A stretch of 64,000 nt of DNA from Filobasidium wieringae (GCA_001600055.1 BCIV01000008.1:310001-374000); one strand, 5' to 3'; counted from the first letter of the stretch, positions 24,001-36,764 are shown. Notes: generated by a model from the letters alone, not told the origin. A program made the numbers and translations.

Positions 24001-24161
24001 AGGTCAGACCCCTCTGCACTTCCTTTGTTGTGATTTGTCTCTGATTCGATCTCATTCTCGCCACGATGATTCGCTCCCAAGCAAAAGCTTAAACGTTCAC
24101 TTACCATATCATACGACTCGTTGTTATACCCCTCGGCAGCCTTGTTATTGTAGTAAGACAT
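21019..24161 (-). CDS. Membrane-anchored heparinase II/III-like polysaccharide lyase
   Basis: The protein starts MSYYNNKAAEGYNNESYDM (exon 24161-24105) and continues with a Gly/Tyr/Asn-rich cytosolic tail, a basic KKKRNKWLW stop and a single span (IGLPILLLAIIIAAVVGGVV). This is a type II topology, followed by an Asn/Ser/Thr-rich linker. The ectodomain has the alpha-toroid lyase region (PRLIAPQYKWD, NWAYAYRM, AFGIAYDWLHD, NCVCNGGLTMAALA, ETSDYWYFGTTG) and then the heparinase II/III beta domain (HQTHGDLDIGDFVIDALGQRWA, RTEGQNTLML). The conserved Asn, Tyr and His of such lyases are in place by motif. The substrate is unknown; capsule or wall uronic-acid polymers are possible in a Tremellomycete. 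The stop is at 21019. The antisense 335-codon ORF is a shadow. Confidence 0.82.
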
Positions 24162-24869
24162 GATGCACCGACTATCCTCTCCTCTCTATGGTGTCGCTGA
24201 GTGGTAAGGGGGGTGGGGATGACCTAGGGCAATGAGGCGATATGCAAGAGGAATGATACGGTGTGTATATGGGCTGGGGCTGGGCGCTCAGGGATGGTGA
24301 CCATCAGACTTTGTTTTCAGGGGAACGGAAACGCGCTTGAGTGATGCCGAGAGAGAAAACGTATCCGGAACGTAAACAAAGCTGTGCACCGGCCGTGTCA
24401 TATCATTCATTGCCCTCGCTCCCAGGAATAGGTAGATTGAATCGCACTAAGACAGGTCAGGCAGGATATAGCAAAGGTGATGTGGCTGATACATAGCCAA
24501 GCGGAGATGGCTCGGTGCATATGTCAAGAATAGCAGAGCGTTGCAGGGCATATCGGTGCAAGATTTGTACTGAGCCTTACTTTGATAGACCTTGGCAGCT
24601 CACAAGCGTGTGTTTCAGCTTCATTGCCGTTTATCGCTCGAGCAGGCATGTGCATTCAGCACATGCTCGCACATTTGCCAACAAGCGATCCACACACAGA
24701 CCGTAACGAGACATTTGCAGCATCAAAACAGAGTATCCAGAGAGTAGCAAAAGATGTTCATCCGATCCCAAACTACACCACTAATCAACAATCCATCAAC
24801 CATACAAATCGATCGCCAATAGAAAGAGATAAAGTAGCTGTCGTGGTATATAACAAGGGGTCGAGTAGA
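24162..24869. other. Intergenic, 0.7 kb
   Basis: This contains the lyase promoter and the 3' region of the ubiquitin-eL40 gene. A G-rich run lies near 24207-24230. No gene or repeat is recognised. Confidence 0.4.
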
Positions 24870-25955
<1,086 letters not shown>

Positions 25956-26166
25956 CTTTGCTGGTGACTCTGTTGACCTTTTGCTGAAGAGTGAACGAAC
26001 ACAATACCAAGCCGATCAGAACTCGTCGTGGTGTCTTCGAGAGGTCGATCTCGAGGAAGCCCGCTGAGCCCGCGGGACAGCAGGTAGTTGCGCTTGTTCG
26101 TGGCATTTATCGCCGACTCGCGCCTTCGAGCGCGAACGTAAGCATCGAGACAGCCTGCACGGACAT

Positions 26167-26173
26167 TGAGTCA
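26167..26173 (+). promoter_or_regulatory. Gcn4/Cpc1-type site TGAGTCA
   Basis: TGAGTCA is the perfect palindromic binding site of Gcn4/Cpc1 bZIP activators of amino-acid synthesis. It lies about 414 bases before the SER3 start and about 212 before the ubiquitin-eL40 start. SER3 is a plausible target under general amino-acid control. The match is direct; the function is inferred. Confidence 0.45.
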
Positions 26174-26468
26174 TTATTGATCACGTTCTCGAACGGACAA
26201 CTCTAGCCTGAACGGAGATACTACGGGTCTTACTGTCCACCTCCTGCCAATGGCGTGATTCAATCAAGATCCGAATTATTCTGACTTTTGTATCCGCCTT
26301 CGGGTAGGAGAATGACGATCGCACATTCCATTCCGAAGAGTTTATCGATTCAAGTCATCGTCGTCGAGATTTCTCGCTTTTGACTTGAACTTCCTTTATT
26401 CGTAGTAGACTCGTCATATCGTCATCCTTCAGTCGGAGCCCGAACAACTAGACCTACGAAAAGGAACA

Positions 26469-26476
26469 TATATAAA
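26469..26476 (+). promoter_or_regulatory. TATA box of SER3
   Basis: TATATAAA lies 111 bases before the SER3 ATG at 26587, a normal distance for a core promoter with a short leader. Confidence 0.5.
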
Positions 26477-26586
26477 CGAAAGGTTGGTGCCGAGGAATTT
26501 GACATCTCTTCTTTGATCAACGCTAAGGTACATCAATTCGACTCGTTATTCTAGAACACCTCATACCAACAATATAAAACTCAGCA

Positions 26587-28477
26587 ATGTCTCGACCTAT
26601 CGCTACCAACACTCGAAGAGAATCTGTCTCTGCTTCTCAGCCATTGAACTCGTGAGCAATACTACTTGGCTATGTCTCTCGAACAGCGCCATGACGTGTA
26701 CTTGTTCACTCTGCTTAGTATTCCCATTCCCCCTAACACCCGAAACTTCGAGAGGAGCATTCCTGGAATTGCTACATCCCCTTCCAACGGATCTTACCTT
26801 GCTACCTCTCCTTCTGCTGGCTTTACAGTAAGTTTCATCTCGCTAATCGAGCACGACCGATATATAGCTGGAATGACCTTGAGCTCATGATACCCCTATT
26901 CGTCAGCTTGCCCAAAACATTTCCCCCTCCACTTCCTTCAGCCGAAACAGGACCAACACTGGAGCCGGTACTGCCGCTCGAATCTTGCATGCCTTCCTTC
27001 CCTCGAATCTTCCAGAGGAGAGCGCTTTGAAGTCTGACGAGAAACACGGTCAGATTCGAATCCTCCTGTTGGAGAACATCAGTCAGGATGCCGCTCAGTC
27101 TTTGAAGGACCAGGGATTCCACGTCGATCACTATACCAAGGCTTTTAGCGAGGCTGAACTCTTGGAGAAGATTGGCAGTTATCAGGCTATTGGAATTAGG
27201 AGTAAGACCAAGATGACGGAGAAGGTCATCAAGGCTGCCCCCAACGTGAGCATTGACCTGCTTGAGACCTCGCTCTGGTGGTAGACTGATAACCCTTCCG
27301 ATGTCTCGAATAGCTCTTGACTATCGGATGTTTCTGTATCGGTACCAACCAAGTCAACCTCGAAGCTGCTGCGAAGGCCGGTGTCGCCGTCTTCAACTCT
27401 CCCTTCGCCAACTCCCGTTCCGTTGCCGAACTCGTCATCAGTGAAATCATCGCTCTTTCTCGTCAACTCGGAGATAGGTCTCGGGAGATGAGGGAGGGAA
27501 TCTGGAACAAGGTTTCCAAGGGTTGTTGGGAAATTCGTGGAAAGACTTTGGGAATCATCGGATACGGTCATATCGGAAGTCAACTGAGTGTGTTGGCAGA
27601 AGCTTTCGGAATGCAGGTCATCTACTACGATGTTGTCCCTATCATGCCCCTCGGATCTGCCAGACAGACGGATACCCTGGAACAGCTCTTGCAGCAGTCC
27701 GACTTTGTTACCCTTCACGTCCCCGAGCTGGAGGAGACTATGAACATGATCGGAGAGGCCGAGCTCGCTCACATGAAGCAGGGTGCATATCTCATCAACA
27801 ACTCAAGAGGAAAGGTCGTTCACTTGCCCGCACTTGTTGATGCTTTGGAGAAGGGTCACTTGGCCGGTACTGCTGTCGATGTCTTCCCTTCGGAGCCAGG
27901 TTCCAACGGCCCCGGATTCAACGACAACCTTGGAGACTTTATTCCCAGATTGAGGAGATGCCCTAACACCATTCTTACCCCTCACATCGGAGGATCCACT
28001 GAAGAGGCTCAGCGAGCTATTGGACAGGAAGTCGCGAGCGCTTTGACCAGGTACTTGAACTTCGGTACTTCGGTCGGCGCTGTCAACTTCCCCGAGGTCG
28101 ACTTGAGGGCCATCACCACTGCCGATGAGAGACATATCCGAGTTTGTCACTTGCACAACAATGCTCCCGGAGGTACGTTCCAGGTGCTTTGCTCTTTCGC
28201 TTTGCATGGAACTGATTGAATTTTGTATCTGACAGTACTCAAGGGTCTGAACCAAATTCTTGGAAACTTCAACATCACCAAGCAGTACACCGACTCCAGG
28301 GGCGATATCGCTTACTTGCTTGCTGATGTCTCGGACGTTTCGCTCGAGCAAATCAGGGATATTTACGGAGAGATTTCGGATATGCCTACCAACATCAAAA
28401 CCAGGTTGCTTTGTAAGTCCAATGCCTTTTCCTCGAGCGCGATCGGGAGCTGATCTTGATTTTGATTTTTAGATTAA
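26587..28477 (+). CDS. SER3: D-3-phosphoglycerate dehydrogenase (serine synthesis)
   Basis: This enzyme oxidises 3-phosphoglycerate to 3-phosphohydroxypyruvate with NAD, the first step of serine synthesis. Exons are 26587-26651, 26719-26827, 26907-27245, 27314-28172, 28236-28412 and 28473-28477. The last exon codes only part of a Tyr codon and TAA. Visible are the N-terminal RILLLENISQDA, the NAD-binding GIIGYGHIGSQLSVLAEAFG, the NNSRGKVV loop, and the catalytic region PHIGGSTEEAQ with its His, plus an ACT domain with regulatory potential (VCHLHNNAPGVLKGLNQIL). The long Ser/Thr-rich N-terminus before residue 80 is like that of fungal Ser3/Ser33. See the Gcn4-type site upstream. Confidence 0.95.
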
Positions 28478-29134
28478 ACCCATCGCAACCTGATGGTTTC
28501 CCTTCTCATTTCCGGTGTCGCTAATAACACTTCAACTTGTATCTAAACAACGTCATCAATCCAAGTCTCATTAATATACAATCGTCGCACTCATGTCATC
28601 TGTGTACGGCCGGATGCGGCATTGCCCACCTTGAAACTCGCCCACCCTGACTGGCGTTTGGCGTTCAAATCAACGTGCGCAATCTCCAACGATAAGACCA
28701 AGGTATCTGGAAGCTTCACGCGAAATCCCCTATCGAAATGTAGCACTCATAACAGATATCAGGATTATCAAACCCGAGCTATTGCAAGAAGATACCCAAT
28801 TACCACAATTTGCTGTAGATTGATATTCGTGGCTCGACGGGATCATGCATATCAACGGTGCACTGTACAGGGCTCTGGAGGCGCTCAAGGGTCCTGGTTT
28901 TGACCACTTCATAGCAGTTATGCTACCACCGGGCTTGCTTGGAAGCGACCCGGTAGCATCGTGATCGAGATTCGTTCCGTTCGGCAAAGAAATGACGTCA
29001 GCAGCCGAGCGTTCACTCTCAGATGGTAGCCGTGTAGTGTATGACCTGCAAACCCCGTTGTTACCCCGTTCAAGGTACCTCAAGGTGAAGGTTGCCCTTG
29101 TCCGTATCGTATGAGGGTTAAGTTGCCGGTTGGA
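28478..29134. other. Intergenic, SER3 3' region to NIF3-like gene
   Basis: This holds the 3' region of SER3 and the promoter of the NIF3-like gene. Repeat copy B lies here. The minus-strand 137-codon ORF in this region is not supported. Confidence 0.4.
28752..28970 (+). repeat. Diverged dispersed repeat, copy B
   Basis: Two blocks, 28752-28812 and 28947-28970, match copy A near 17160-17561 in order and orientation. The second block is almost identical over 24 bases. The spacer is shorter than in copy A. No coding content or terminal repeats are evident. Confidence 0.45.
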
Positions 29135-30193
29135 ATGTCGCAAACAACATTAACTACTACGAAAACCCCGACGGTACGGATGAAGCCTACAACCTTTCCT
29201 GTAAGACCGTTACCTCCAGGCAGTTCTTCTAGCTACCTCGACGTCGTCCAATTCTTTGAGACGATCCTCCCACCATCTCCCCACCATGTCCCTTTGATAT
29301 ACCACACCCCTCGAAGGACTAGAAGACCTCTTGAGCGATTGGTATTGTCTGTCACCGCTACCCCGGGCGTTTATGCGCAAACGAATGAGACGACCGCTAT
29401 TTTCCTGCATCGACCTTGGGGGTTGGAAAGATCACGCTTGGGACTAGGCAACTTGGTCTTGACTAGTCATCAGAGATTAGATGAAATCCTCACAACCGGA
29501 TACAACTTGCCTTTGATGGAGGCGCTGGGAGTCGATATCGAAGCTGGAAAGGGGGAGATCGTCGGGTATAAAGGCGATCCAGAGAGAAAGATGGGGATTG
29601 CAGGGACTATCCCTCAAGAACTGTCGAGAAGAAGCTTTCGCGAATGGAAAGACAAGGTCTCTGAGCAATTCGAAGGGCTAGAGGGGGACAATTATCAAGA
29701 TCTGGTGGACACGCCATCCTTCCCGGAGGGGATGGAAACGGTTCCGAAGTATATCGCTTGCATGAATGCATATGAACCGACCATTATCAATAGGCTACTT
29801 TCAGTTCTAAGCTCAATGGAAAACAAATCAGAAGTCGAGCACGATACACCATTGGCAGTCTCGCCTCACGAAGATGTACCGCCCACGCCGAGCGAAATAC
29901 TCTACATCACCGGAGAACCTCGACCTCTAGGTTCAGAATCGGCAAAAACTTTAGGGCTGCCGACATTGTTCGTAGGCCATAACAGGAGTGAAGTATGGGC
30001 AATCAAATATCTTGCCCGAAAGCTCAGAGAAGCATTCGGGGATAGATTCGAGGTCATTGTGGTAGATGAGGAAGAGATTGTTATACCTCGTGTTAAGAAA
30101 CAGAAGACAGGGCAGGAACCCGCGACGAAGAAGAGAAAAGAAACCGCTTCAATGCTTGTGCTGAAAGACGAAATCGAGGATACCGCTGTCTGA
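29135..30193 (+). CDS. NIF3-family protein (DUF34)
   Basis: A single-exon gene of about 352 codons. NIF3/YbgI proteins are conserved two-metal-site proteins of uncertain function; the yeast relative interacts with Ngg1-type factors. The family start SYLDVVQFFETILPP is followed by LERLVLSVTATP, an EALGVDIEAGKGEIVGYKGD loop, and the C-terminal TLFVGHNRSEVWAIKYLAR, where GH..SE is the family metal-binding motif. The basic KKQKTGQEP...KKRK segment near the C-terminus could be a nuclear signal. An in-frame ATG also lies at 29111, so the start could be eight codons earlier. Confidence 0.82.
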   Translation: MSQTTLTTTKTPTVRMKPTTFPVRPLPPGSSSSYLDVVQFFETILPPSPHHVPLIYHTPRRTRRPLERLVLSVTATPGVYAQTNETTAIFLHRPWGLERSRLGLGNLVLTSHQRLDEILTTGYNLPLMEALGVDIEAGKGEIVGYKGDPERKMGIAGTIPQELSRRSFREWKDKVSEQFEGLEGDNYQDLVDTPSFPEGMETVPKYIACMNAYEPTIINRLLSVLSSMENKSEVEHDTPLAVSPHEDVPPTPSEILYITGEPRPLGSESAKTLGLPTLFVGHNRSEVWAIKYLARKLREAFGDRFEVIVVDEEEIVIPRVKKQKTGQEPATKKRKETASMLVLKDEIEDTAV

Positions 30194-30659
30194 ACTCGTT
30201 CGAATCGCTTCGTCCGGTTCATTGATACGAGATATAGTCGAGGAAAGGATATCTGTACACGTACAACTTTTAGGACTGTGTGCAACGTATACTTGCATGG
30301 CTAGTGGCTAGCTGCTAGTGGATATGATCAATGATACAGTAACTAGCTTGATGCCACCACGAGCTCGATGGGGGCTATTGATCGGGACGTTCTTCGGCGT
30401 TTGTTCAATATGAATATCGTCCGAAAACCCTCCGAATCAGACATAGCCCAAGGTGCGGCGACCTGTGCGAATCATCAATGGCTTCGTTTCTTTCTGTATG
30501 TCACAACACAGCGACCTCTTCAGCCTGAGCAATAGAGTCGCTAAACCACTCATCAATCCCCTCATACTTGACTGGTTCGAACTGGAATTCGCTTGCATAC
30601 GTCAAGAGATCCTCCGGCTTTACACAAACAAAACACCTGCTCCTTAGCAATAAGCAAAT
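30194..30659. other. Intergenic, NIF3-like to xylulokinase
   Basis: About 470 bases with the NIF3 3' region and the xylulokinase promoter. No feature is recognised. Confidence 0.4.
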
Positions 30660-32706
30660 ATGTGCTCTCTTCCTCCTCTTTTCATCGGGCTTGATAACAG
30701 CACCCAAGCTCTCAAAGCTGTTGTTGTAGATATCGATCTCCAGACTGTTTACGAATATCGACTAGACTTTTCGCAAGACCTGCCACACTACAAGACCAAA
30801 TCAGGTGTCATCATCACCGAGGATGGCTCTGTAGTAGCACCTGTTTTGATGTATGTGGAAGCCTTGGAAGCTGTGTTCGACAATTTGAAGCAAAAGTGAG
30901 TTTTGAGAAATGTCTACAACCGGTAGTGACTGAGTTTAGTGTCTCAGTGGGGTGGAACTAGATCGAGTGCAAGCTATCTCGGGAGCTGCCGCTCAGCACT
31001 CAATCGTTTTCCTGAATTCGGAATACTCTTCCGTCTCTTCCTCCCTTTCAAGTTCAAAGTCGCTCAAGGACCAGCTTTCTGGTGTCTTCGCATCTCCATA
31101 TGCACCCAATTGGCAGGACTCCACTACAACTAAACAATGCCGAGATATGGAAGCTGCTATAGGCGGGACGCAGTCGGATAAAGAGCCTTCGGTGGTCATG
31201 GCAAATGTCACGGGATCCTCGGCTCACGAGCGTTTCTCTGGTCCTCAATTGAAGAAGGTCTACGAGCAGAAGAAAGATGTATTTGATCAGACAGATCGAG
31301 TCTGTGTCCTGAGTGCTTTCTTGACAACCCTTTTGTGCGCAGATGGGGAGGTCAAGGCTGTCGATGAGGTATGGGCCACCACCCCGTCTGTTCTCTCATT
31401 ATTTCTTCCTGACAACAAGTTTCATTACGAAAGGCGGATGCGTCGGGAGCCAACCTTTATTCTATCCCAGACCGTAAATGGGATGCAACGCTACTCGAAT
31501 CCGTCGTCTCTGGTAACAAGGAAGATGTCCAGAAGGTAACCCGTATGGTAGGAAGAGTGGAACGCGATCCTCAGGCATGCGCCGGGAAGATAGGGAAATG
31601 GTTCCAGGAGAAGTATGGCTTCCCCGATGGTAAGCTACTCACCTCGGCCCTCGGCAAGAGCTACCTTGTGATGCTCATATCTTGTATTTTCAGATTGCGA
31701 GATCGCTCATTTCACTGGAGACAACCCAGCTACCCTACTCTCATTTGCTCTTGTACCGTAAGTGGTTACCATCGCTGTCCGCTAGACGTTTGAGCTCATC
31801 TAGATCTTCCTAAACGATCAGAGGTGATGCTGTAATCTCTCTAGGAACCTCTGATACGGTTCTTTTGGCTACCGAGAAATACAACCCTCATCCCAATTAT
31901 CATATTTTCCCTCACCCTGCTGGACCTTCTACACAAGGCGACGAAAGATATATGGGAATGTAAGCCATACCGTGACACCGCTTGATCAAGACAGCAGCTG
32001 ATACTACGTTGATAGGTTGTGCTATAAAAACGGATCTTTAGCTAGGGAGATGGTCCGGGATGGGCTTGATCAATCGTCTACCAAGAGCTGGGATGCGTTC
32101 AATCAAGCTGTTCGTGCTGTCAAGCCTCCAGTATCGAACGATGCCTCTTTCTTTGGATTCTACTTCCGAGACCATGAGATCATCCCTCGTAACGTTCAAG
32201 GATTGTTCCGTTTCGACTCTGACTTGAAGATGGAACGCCAATCGCTTGACAAGAGAAGCGTGGAAGCTGTTTCTTGGCAACAAGCGGACGCTAGAAGGAT
32301 CCTTGAATCACAATTCCTGAGTTTCAAATCGAAGATCAACCAGCTACTACCTTCCGACTCGCCGACGCTAAGACGGATCTATGTCGCTGGAGGAGCTAGC
32401 GCAAACCCTGTTATCACATCACTCCTGAGCAGTGTCTTGAACGCGCCAATCTACGCGAGCGGCAGTGCTCAAGGTTGTGCGATGGGCGGTGCTTACCGGG
32501 CCGCCTGGTCTTTCGAGAGCCACAGGAATGGCGATAGCAGGGACTTCGCTACTTTTGTAAAAGAAAGTCAAAGCGATCAAGATGCTGCCATCACAGAAGG
32601 AAAAGTTGTCGCCCAGCCTGATCCAGAATTGGTCAACGTGTACAATGGTCTGCTAGAACAATGGCGGGCGGCTGAAGCTGAAGTTATCAAGGCATGTGCT
32701 TCCTGA
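30660..32706 (+). CDS. XKS1: D-xylulokinase
   Basis: This FGGY-family kinase phosphorylates D-xylulose to xylulose 5-phosphate for the pentose phosphate pathway. Exon 1 starts MCSLPPLFIGLDNSTQALK with the phosphate-binding DNSTQ motif. Later parts include VQAISGAAAQHSIVFL, NWQDSTTTKQC with the substrate Asp, the SGSSAHERFSG-like GSSAHERFSGPQ, DADASGANL-type EADASGANL, GDNPATLLSFAL, ISLGTSDTVLL (ATP site) and GGASANPVITSLL, ending at TGA after ACAS (32706). At least five introns are needed. The internal junction near 31540 is least certain. The length of about 600 residues fits fungal xylulokinases. Confidence 0.93.
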
Positions 32707-32827
32707 AGGGCTTATTTCGGGCGCATGGAAGAGAAAGACGCATATAACCGAGGTGCTGAGCGTGGTTGTACGTAGCAGATTGTATTTGAGGTTTACACAC
32801 GGTCAGCAATAGTTCAAGTTTCGGCCT

Positions 32828-34824
32828 TCATTCTGTTTCAGATGCTGTTTCCGTCTCGGTGGCGCTTTCCGTAGCTGTACCATTCAAGCTAGTATACCCA
32901 CTTCCGCTACCGCTGCCTTTCTCCTCAGAGGGACTATCTACCATTCCTCCACCTAAAGCTTCCTGAATACCCAAATCTTCCTCATCCTCATCGCTAGGCG
33001 GGTTGAAGTCCTGTTGCGATGTTCTCCGGTTGATCATGACAGAAGGTGCAGGGCTCTTTTGAACCGTCTTCCCCCCGGCTTGACCGCTCATTCTTCGGAC
33101 GGGAGTTGCAGGGAGGGGCAACCCTTCGACTGGAACTGGTGCAGTGGTAGCAGGCAGGTGAGCCGGTAGTTCCCTTCCCGTAGCTTGTAGAACCAATCCA
33201 CCTGAGTTCCTACTCGATCCAGTCGTCCCGCTCAGACTACTCTCAGCTTGTCTGGCTGCGAACGAGACTCGGCGACCCATAGCATCCTGTTCCATATTCG
33301 TATCTGGTCCTGATGGAATACTCCGCTTGCTACCAGGTCGAATCGGTTGAGACGCTCTAGACTTGGATGGTCGGAAAATCAACGAGATTGCCAGGAATGA
33401 CATCAAGGCTGAAGACAGGGTCAAGGAAAAGGCAATAGGCGGAAGTACGAATAGGGGTATAGACCAGTGAGAAGTCATCAACCACCTGTACCCACGTTCA
33501 CTATCAGTCCCTATGCTTTTCATAGCTTTTCAAAGAAGCTGACTCGCCTCAATCCAGTAGGTTTCGGTACGAACCGAACGATAACCCATCCACCCGTCTT
33601 GACTTCCCCCCCGATCCCGCCCGCTCCGTCTTCCCGTCCTACGATAACTTTCACACCTCCTACAACCAGATTGGAAAACTTCCTTCCGGATGGTCGGGGT
33701 ACTAATCCGGTTCCGCCTCCCACCGTATTTCTTCCTGGGGCGTAAGTAGATCCATCGATCATCGGCCGAGTCAATAGGAACTTGTCTTTGTTGGATGGCT
33801 TTCGGCGTAACCGTTTGATTGAACTACCTTGTGATCGTGAAAATATACCAAAGAGCTTGAGGGGGTTGAAAGACGTCGGGATGGGTACAGGTATGACAGA
33901 ATAAACGGCCGAGGGGGTGATGGCGAAGGGAAGCGAGAACAACTGGGAGACTATACTTGGGCTGACGTAGGGAATTGCAGGAAGGCACTGTCAGGATGAC
34001 CTCGGTTTGTCAGATCTGATGTATACTGTTTGTAGCGATATTGATTTCATGCTTACGGGCTGTGAGACGGTCTGAATGCTATCCCCAGTCTTGTCCGAAA
34101 GCAAGTCGATGGAGATCATGAAACTTCCTGATACACACAACATCGTGGAGACCATCAGCTTCTGAATTTCGACGAAGCCTCACAACCTTCTTACCTAGAT
34201 CGTTGCTCCCCACTCTAGGCCGGACCAGCTCCAATTCGACTTCTACATCGTAAACGATATCTTGAGGAAACAGCTTAGCAGGAGCGAAGTATATATCGGT
34301 ATAAGGCGTAGGGCTGGCCTTCGATCTGATCAATAAACATAGCGGGGTTGTCAGCATCTCGGGTGTGTGTATCAGTTGGTGGAGAGTTACCCGTAAATCA
34401 ACCAGCCTTCTACCTCTACACTGCCCATTCTACCCCAAGTTAACCAAAACCCGCCAACGCCCAGTGTCGATATGATCCCGCTTGTAAAGAGGAGGAAAGC
34501 GAGTAAAACGGACTTGACGGTCAGAGAGATTGTCAACGGAGAGGTCATAAGTTGATAGGTCTTTTTGATTGGGAAGGTGATACTAAAAGGCAGCGAGCAA
34601 ATTAGTGCTGTGGACATCCAGGGTACGCCGTGCGTTCATATTTACGGTAAAAGCCATATCTTGAGCAAAGTTCCAAGGAAATCGTAGAAAGCCGATACAT
34701 CCTCTGCTCTTCCACCTGATCGTCTTCCACGAGGATCTTGTCTGCGATAGGCGACATTCGACTGAGGGCCGGGAGGACCAGGCGGGGGTGCTGCCCGATG
34801 CTTCAGAATGGGCACAGGAAACAT
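32828..34824 (-). CDS. SEI1: Seipin (lipid droplet assembly)
   Basis: Seipin is an ER membrane ring protein that organises lipid-droplet formation. Starting at 34824, the spliced protein shows a Pro-rich N-terminus, a first span (TISLTVKSVLLAFLLFTSGI), the luminal fold with YTDIYFAPAKLFPQDIVYDVEVELELVRPR and DLGNFMISIDLLS (a seipin signature), then PGRN, VKVIVGRED and a second span (SIPLFVLPPIAFSLTLSSAL). The C-terminal tail (32830-33390) is Ser, Pro and Glu rich and disordered. Luminal motif exons are separated by introns at about 34360-34386 and 34040-34078. It is divergent from RAD51. Confidence 0.88.
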
Positions 34825-35262
34825 CCTGAAAGAGAGACGGATGAAGTATATAACGCGATATAAACTGAGGTATTTCCTTTCACAAAGTAGGAAGTTTCAG
34901 ACGTGTTCATACCAATTTGACTCGAAACGAAGTGAAGCTTCAGTCGAAAGGTCGCAAGTTGTGTTGGAACGTGATGACGTAACGACTGCTGGATCGTACA
35001 TATCGAATATTCGTTGTCACGGTGTGTTTACTTTTTCCCGCTCGACGCGTCCAAAGAGTTATATCATTTTCGATTTGGTTCCGCCTCACTCGGTGGAGAT
35101 CGCTCATCTACCGAATTCCATTGCCTCGCCTTGATATATATATCAACTTGCTTCTTTTTCACGATATCATCATCCGCAGCAACATACCCTCTTTCTCGCC
35201 CAACTTTCATCTTCTGAGGAAATTATCACGATCCTACCTCCTTGCACAAATAACCCGCAAAG
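34825..35262. promoter_or_regulatory. Divergent promoter, seipin / RAD51
   Basis: A 438-base region between two start codons. It contains a cell-cycle MCB box (listed separately) and an AT-rich TATATATATC stretch near 35134. No gene is present. Confidence 0.5.
35045..35050 (+). promoter_or_regulatory. MCB box ACGCGT before RAD51
   Basis: ACGCGT is the MluI cell-cycle box bound by MBF, which activates S-phase and DNA repair genes including RAD51 in fungi. It lies 213 bases before the RAD51 ATG. The site is seen directly; MBF control is inferred from known regulation of RAD51 in yeasts. Confidence 0.45.
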
Positions 35263-36764
35263 ATGTCTCAAGAACAACAGGAAGATATGATCGACGAGGA
35301 CGAGGAGGCTCTAATGCTCGGACCCATGCTGGTAGCCAAACTACAGGTACGTTACATCGCTCTCCCCTAGTCCCATTTATCGGACTAATCATGTCATATG
35401 GGTACAGGAAGCCGGAATATCCGCTTCAGATACCAAGAAACTGGCGGATGCTGGTTTGAACACCATTGAAGCAGTAGCTTTCACCCCTAAGAAGACTCTC
35501 TTGACCATCAAGGGAATCAGTGAAGCGAAAGCGGACAAGATTCTGACAGAAGGTCAGTTCTATTCGCGTCTTTAATTGTCGAAAATGGATTTTTGCTCAT
35601 CCTTTTCGTTCACGTGTCATACGAAACAGCTTGTAAATTAGTCCCCATGGGTTTCACTACGGCCACCGAGATCCATTCGAGGAGAAGCGAATTGGTGCAT
35701 ATCACGACAGGAAGTGCAGGATTAGACACTATCTTAGGAGGAGGAATCGAGACTGGTGCCATTACTGAGCTTTTCGGTCAGTACTCTTAGATCGCTATTC
35801 ATCTTGTTTCGTGGAACACTAACGCGGTCTCATTATCAAACAGGTGAATTCCGAACGGGTAAATCCCAAATCTGTCATACCCTCGCAGTCACCTGTCAAT
35901 TACCAATCTCCATGGGTGGTGGAGAAGGGAAATGTCTCTACATCGACACCGAAGGTACCTTCCGACCCGTCCGTATGCTAGCGGTAGCCGAGAGGTTCGG
36001 GTTGAACGGGGAGGAGGTTTTGGATAATATCGCTTATGCCAGAGCGTACAATGCTGAGCATCAACTGAGCTTATTGGTTCAAGCTAGTGCGATGATGGCC
36101 GAGTCGAGGTACGCTGCCATTCTCATGCGTCCCCCTTGGGAACCCCGTACTCATCGATCACTTGTGGGTCAGGTTCGCTTTGCTCATAGTGGACTCTTGC
36201 ACGTCGCTATATCGAACGGACTTCTCCGGTCGAGGTGAACTTTCTGCGAGACAGATGCATCTCGCTAAATTCCTGAGGATGTTGATGCGGTTATCTGACG
36301 AGGTGAGCCATCACACCGAAGACTGGAGTTCGATCTTGCACACAGACTGATTGGGAGGACGATGTGGACAGTTTGGAGTAGCGGTTGTGGTGACAAACCA
36401 AGTCGTTGCTCAGGTAGACGGAGGAATGTTTGCAGGTGCAGATCCAAAGAAACCGATGTAGGTCTTGACCTACCCTGCCTTCCTATCTTAACTCCTGTTC
36501 TAATTGTGGCTTGTCGATCACAGTGGAGGAAATATCATGGCACACGCATCGACGACCCGGATATCGCTACGGAAGGGTCGAGGTGCGACTCGTGTCGCCA
36601 AGATCGTCGATTCGCCAGAGTTGCCAGAGGCAGAGGCTATTTACTCCATCAAGTAAGTAGTTTTCCAGATCGAAGCATGTGACCGCAGGCTGATGCTGTT
36701 CCTGTCTCTGATCCTCTTCTAAAGTGCGGACGGTATTGGCGAGCCTCAGGAAGACGGCTCGTAG
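35263..36764 (+). CDS. RAD51: RAD51 recombinase
   Basis: RAD51 forms filaments on single-stranded DNA and drives strand exchange in homologous recombination. After a short acidic start ([18 protein letters not shown]) come the helix-hairpin-helix region ([20 protein letters not shown]), the Walker A motif [24 protein letters not shown], Walker [25 protein letters not shown], and [13 protein letters not shown]. The end [10 protein letters not shown]...[22 protein letters not shown] fits RAD51 better than DMC1, which has a different stretch here. The final exon (from about 36725) codes [12 protein letters not shown] and stops at 36762-36764. At least five introns of 45-75 nt are seen. Confidence 0.95.

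Larger units (their letters stand above)
25956..26586. promoter_or_regulatory. Divergent promoter, ubiquitin-eL40 / SER3
   Basis: This 631-base region drives two opposite genes. It contains a perfect Gcn4-type site and a TATA box, given separately. No ORF is called. Confidence 0.5.

Noticed and set aside
27182..27772. 196-codon minus-strand ORF
   Set aside because: It is antisense to the well-conserved SER3 coding exon.
35263..36764. DMC1 as identity of the recombinase
   Set aside because: The C-terminal [10 protein letters not shown] and SPELPEAEA stretch follows RAD51, and the meiotic paralogue differs there.
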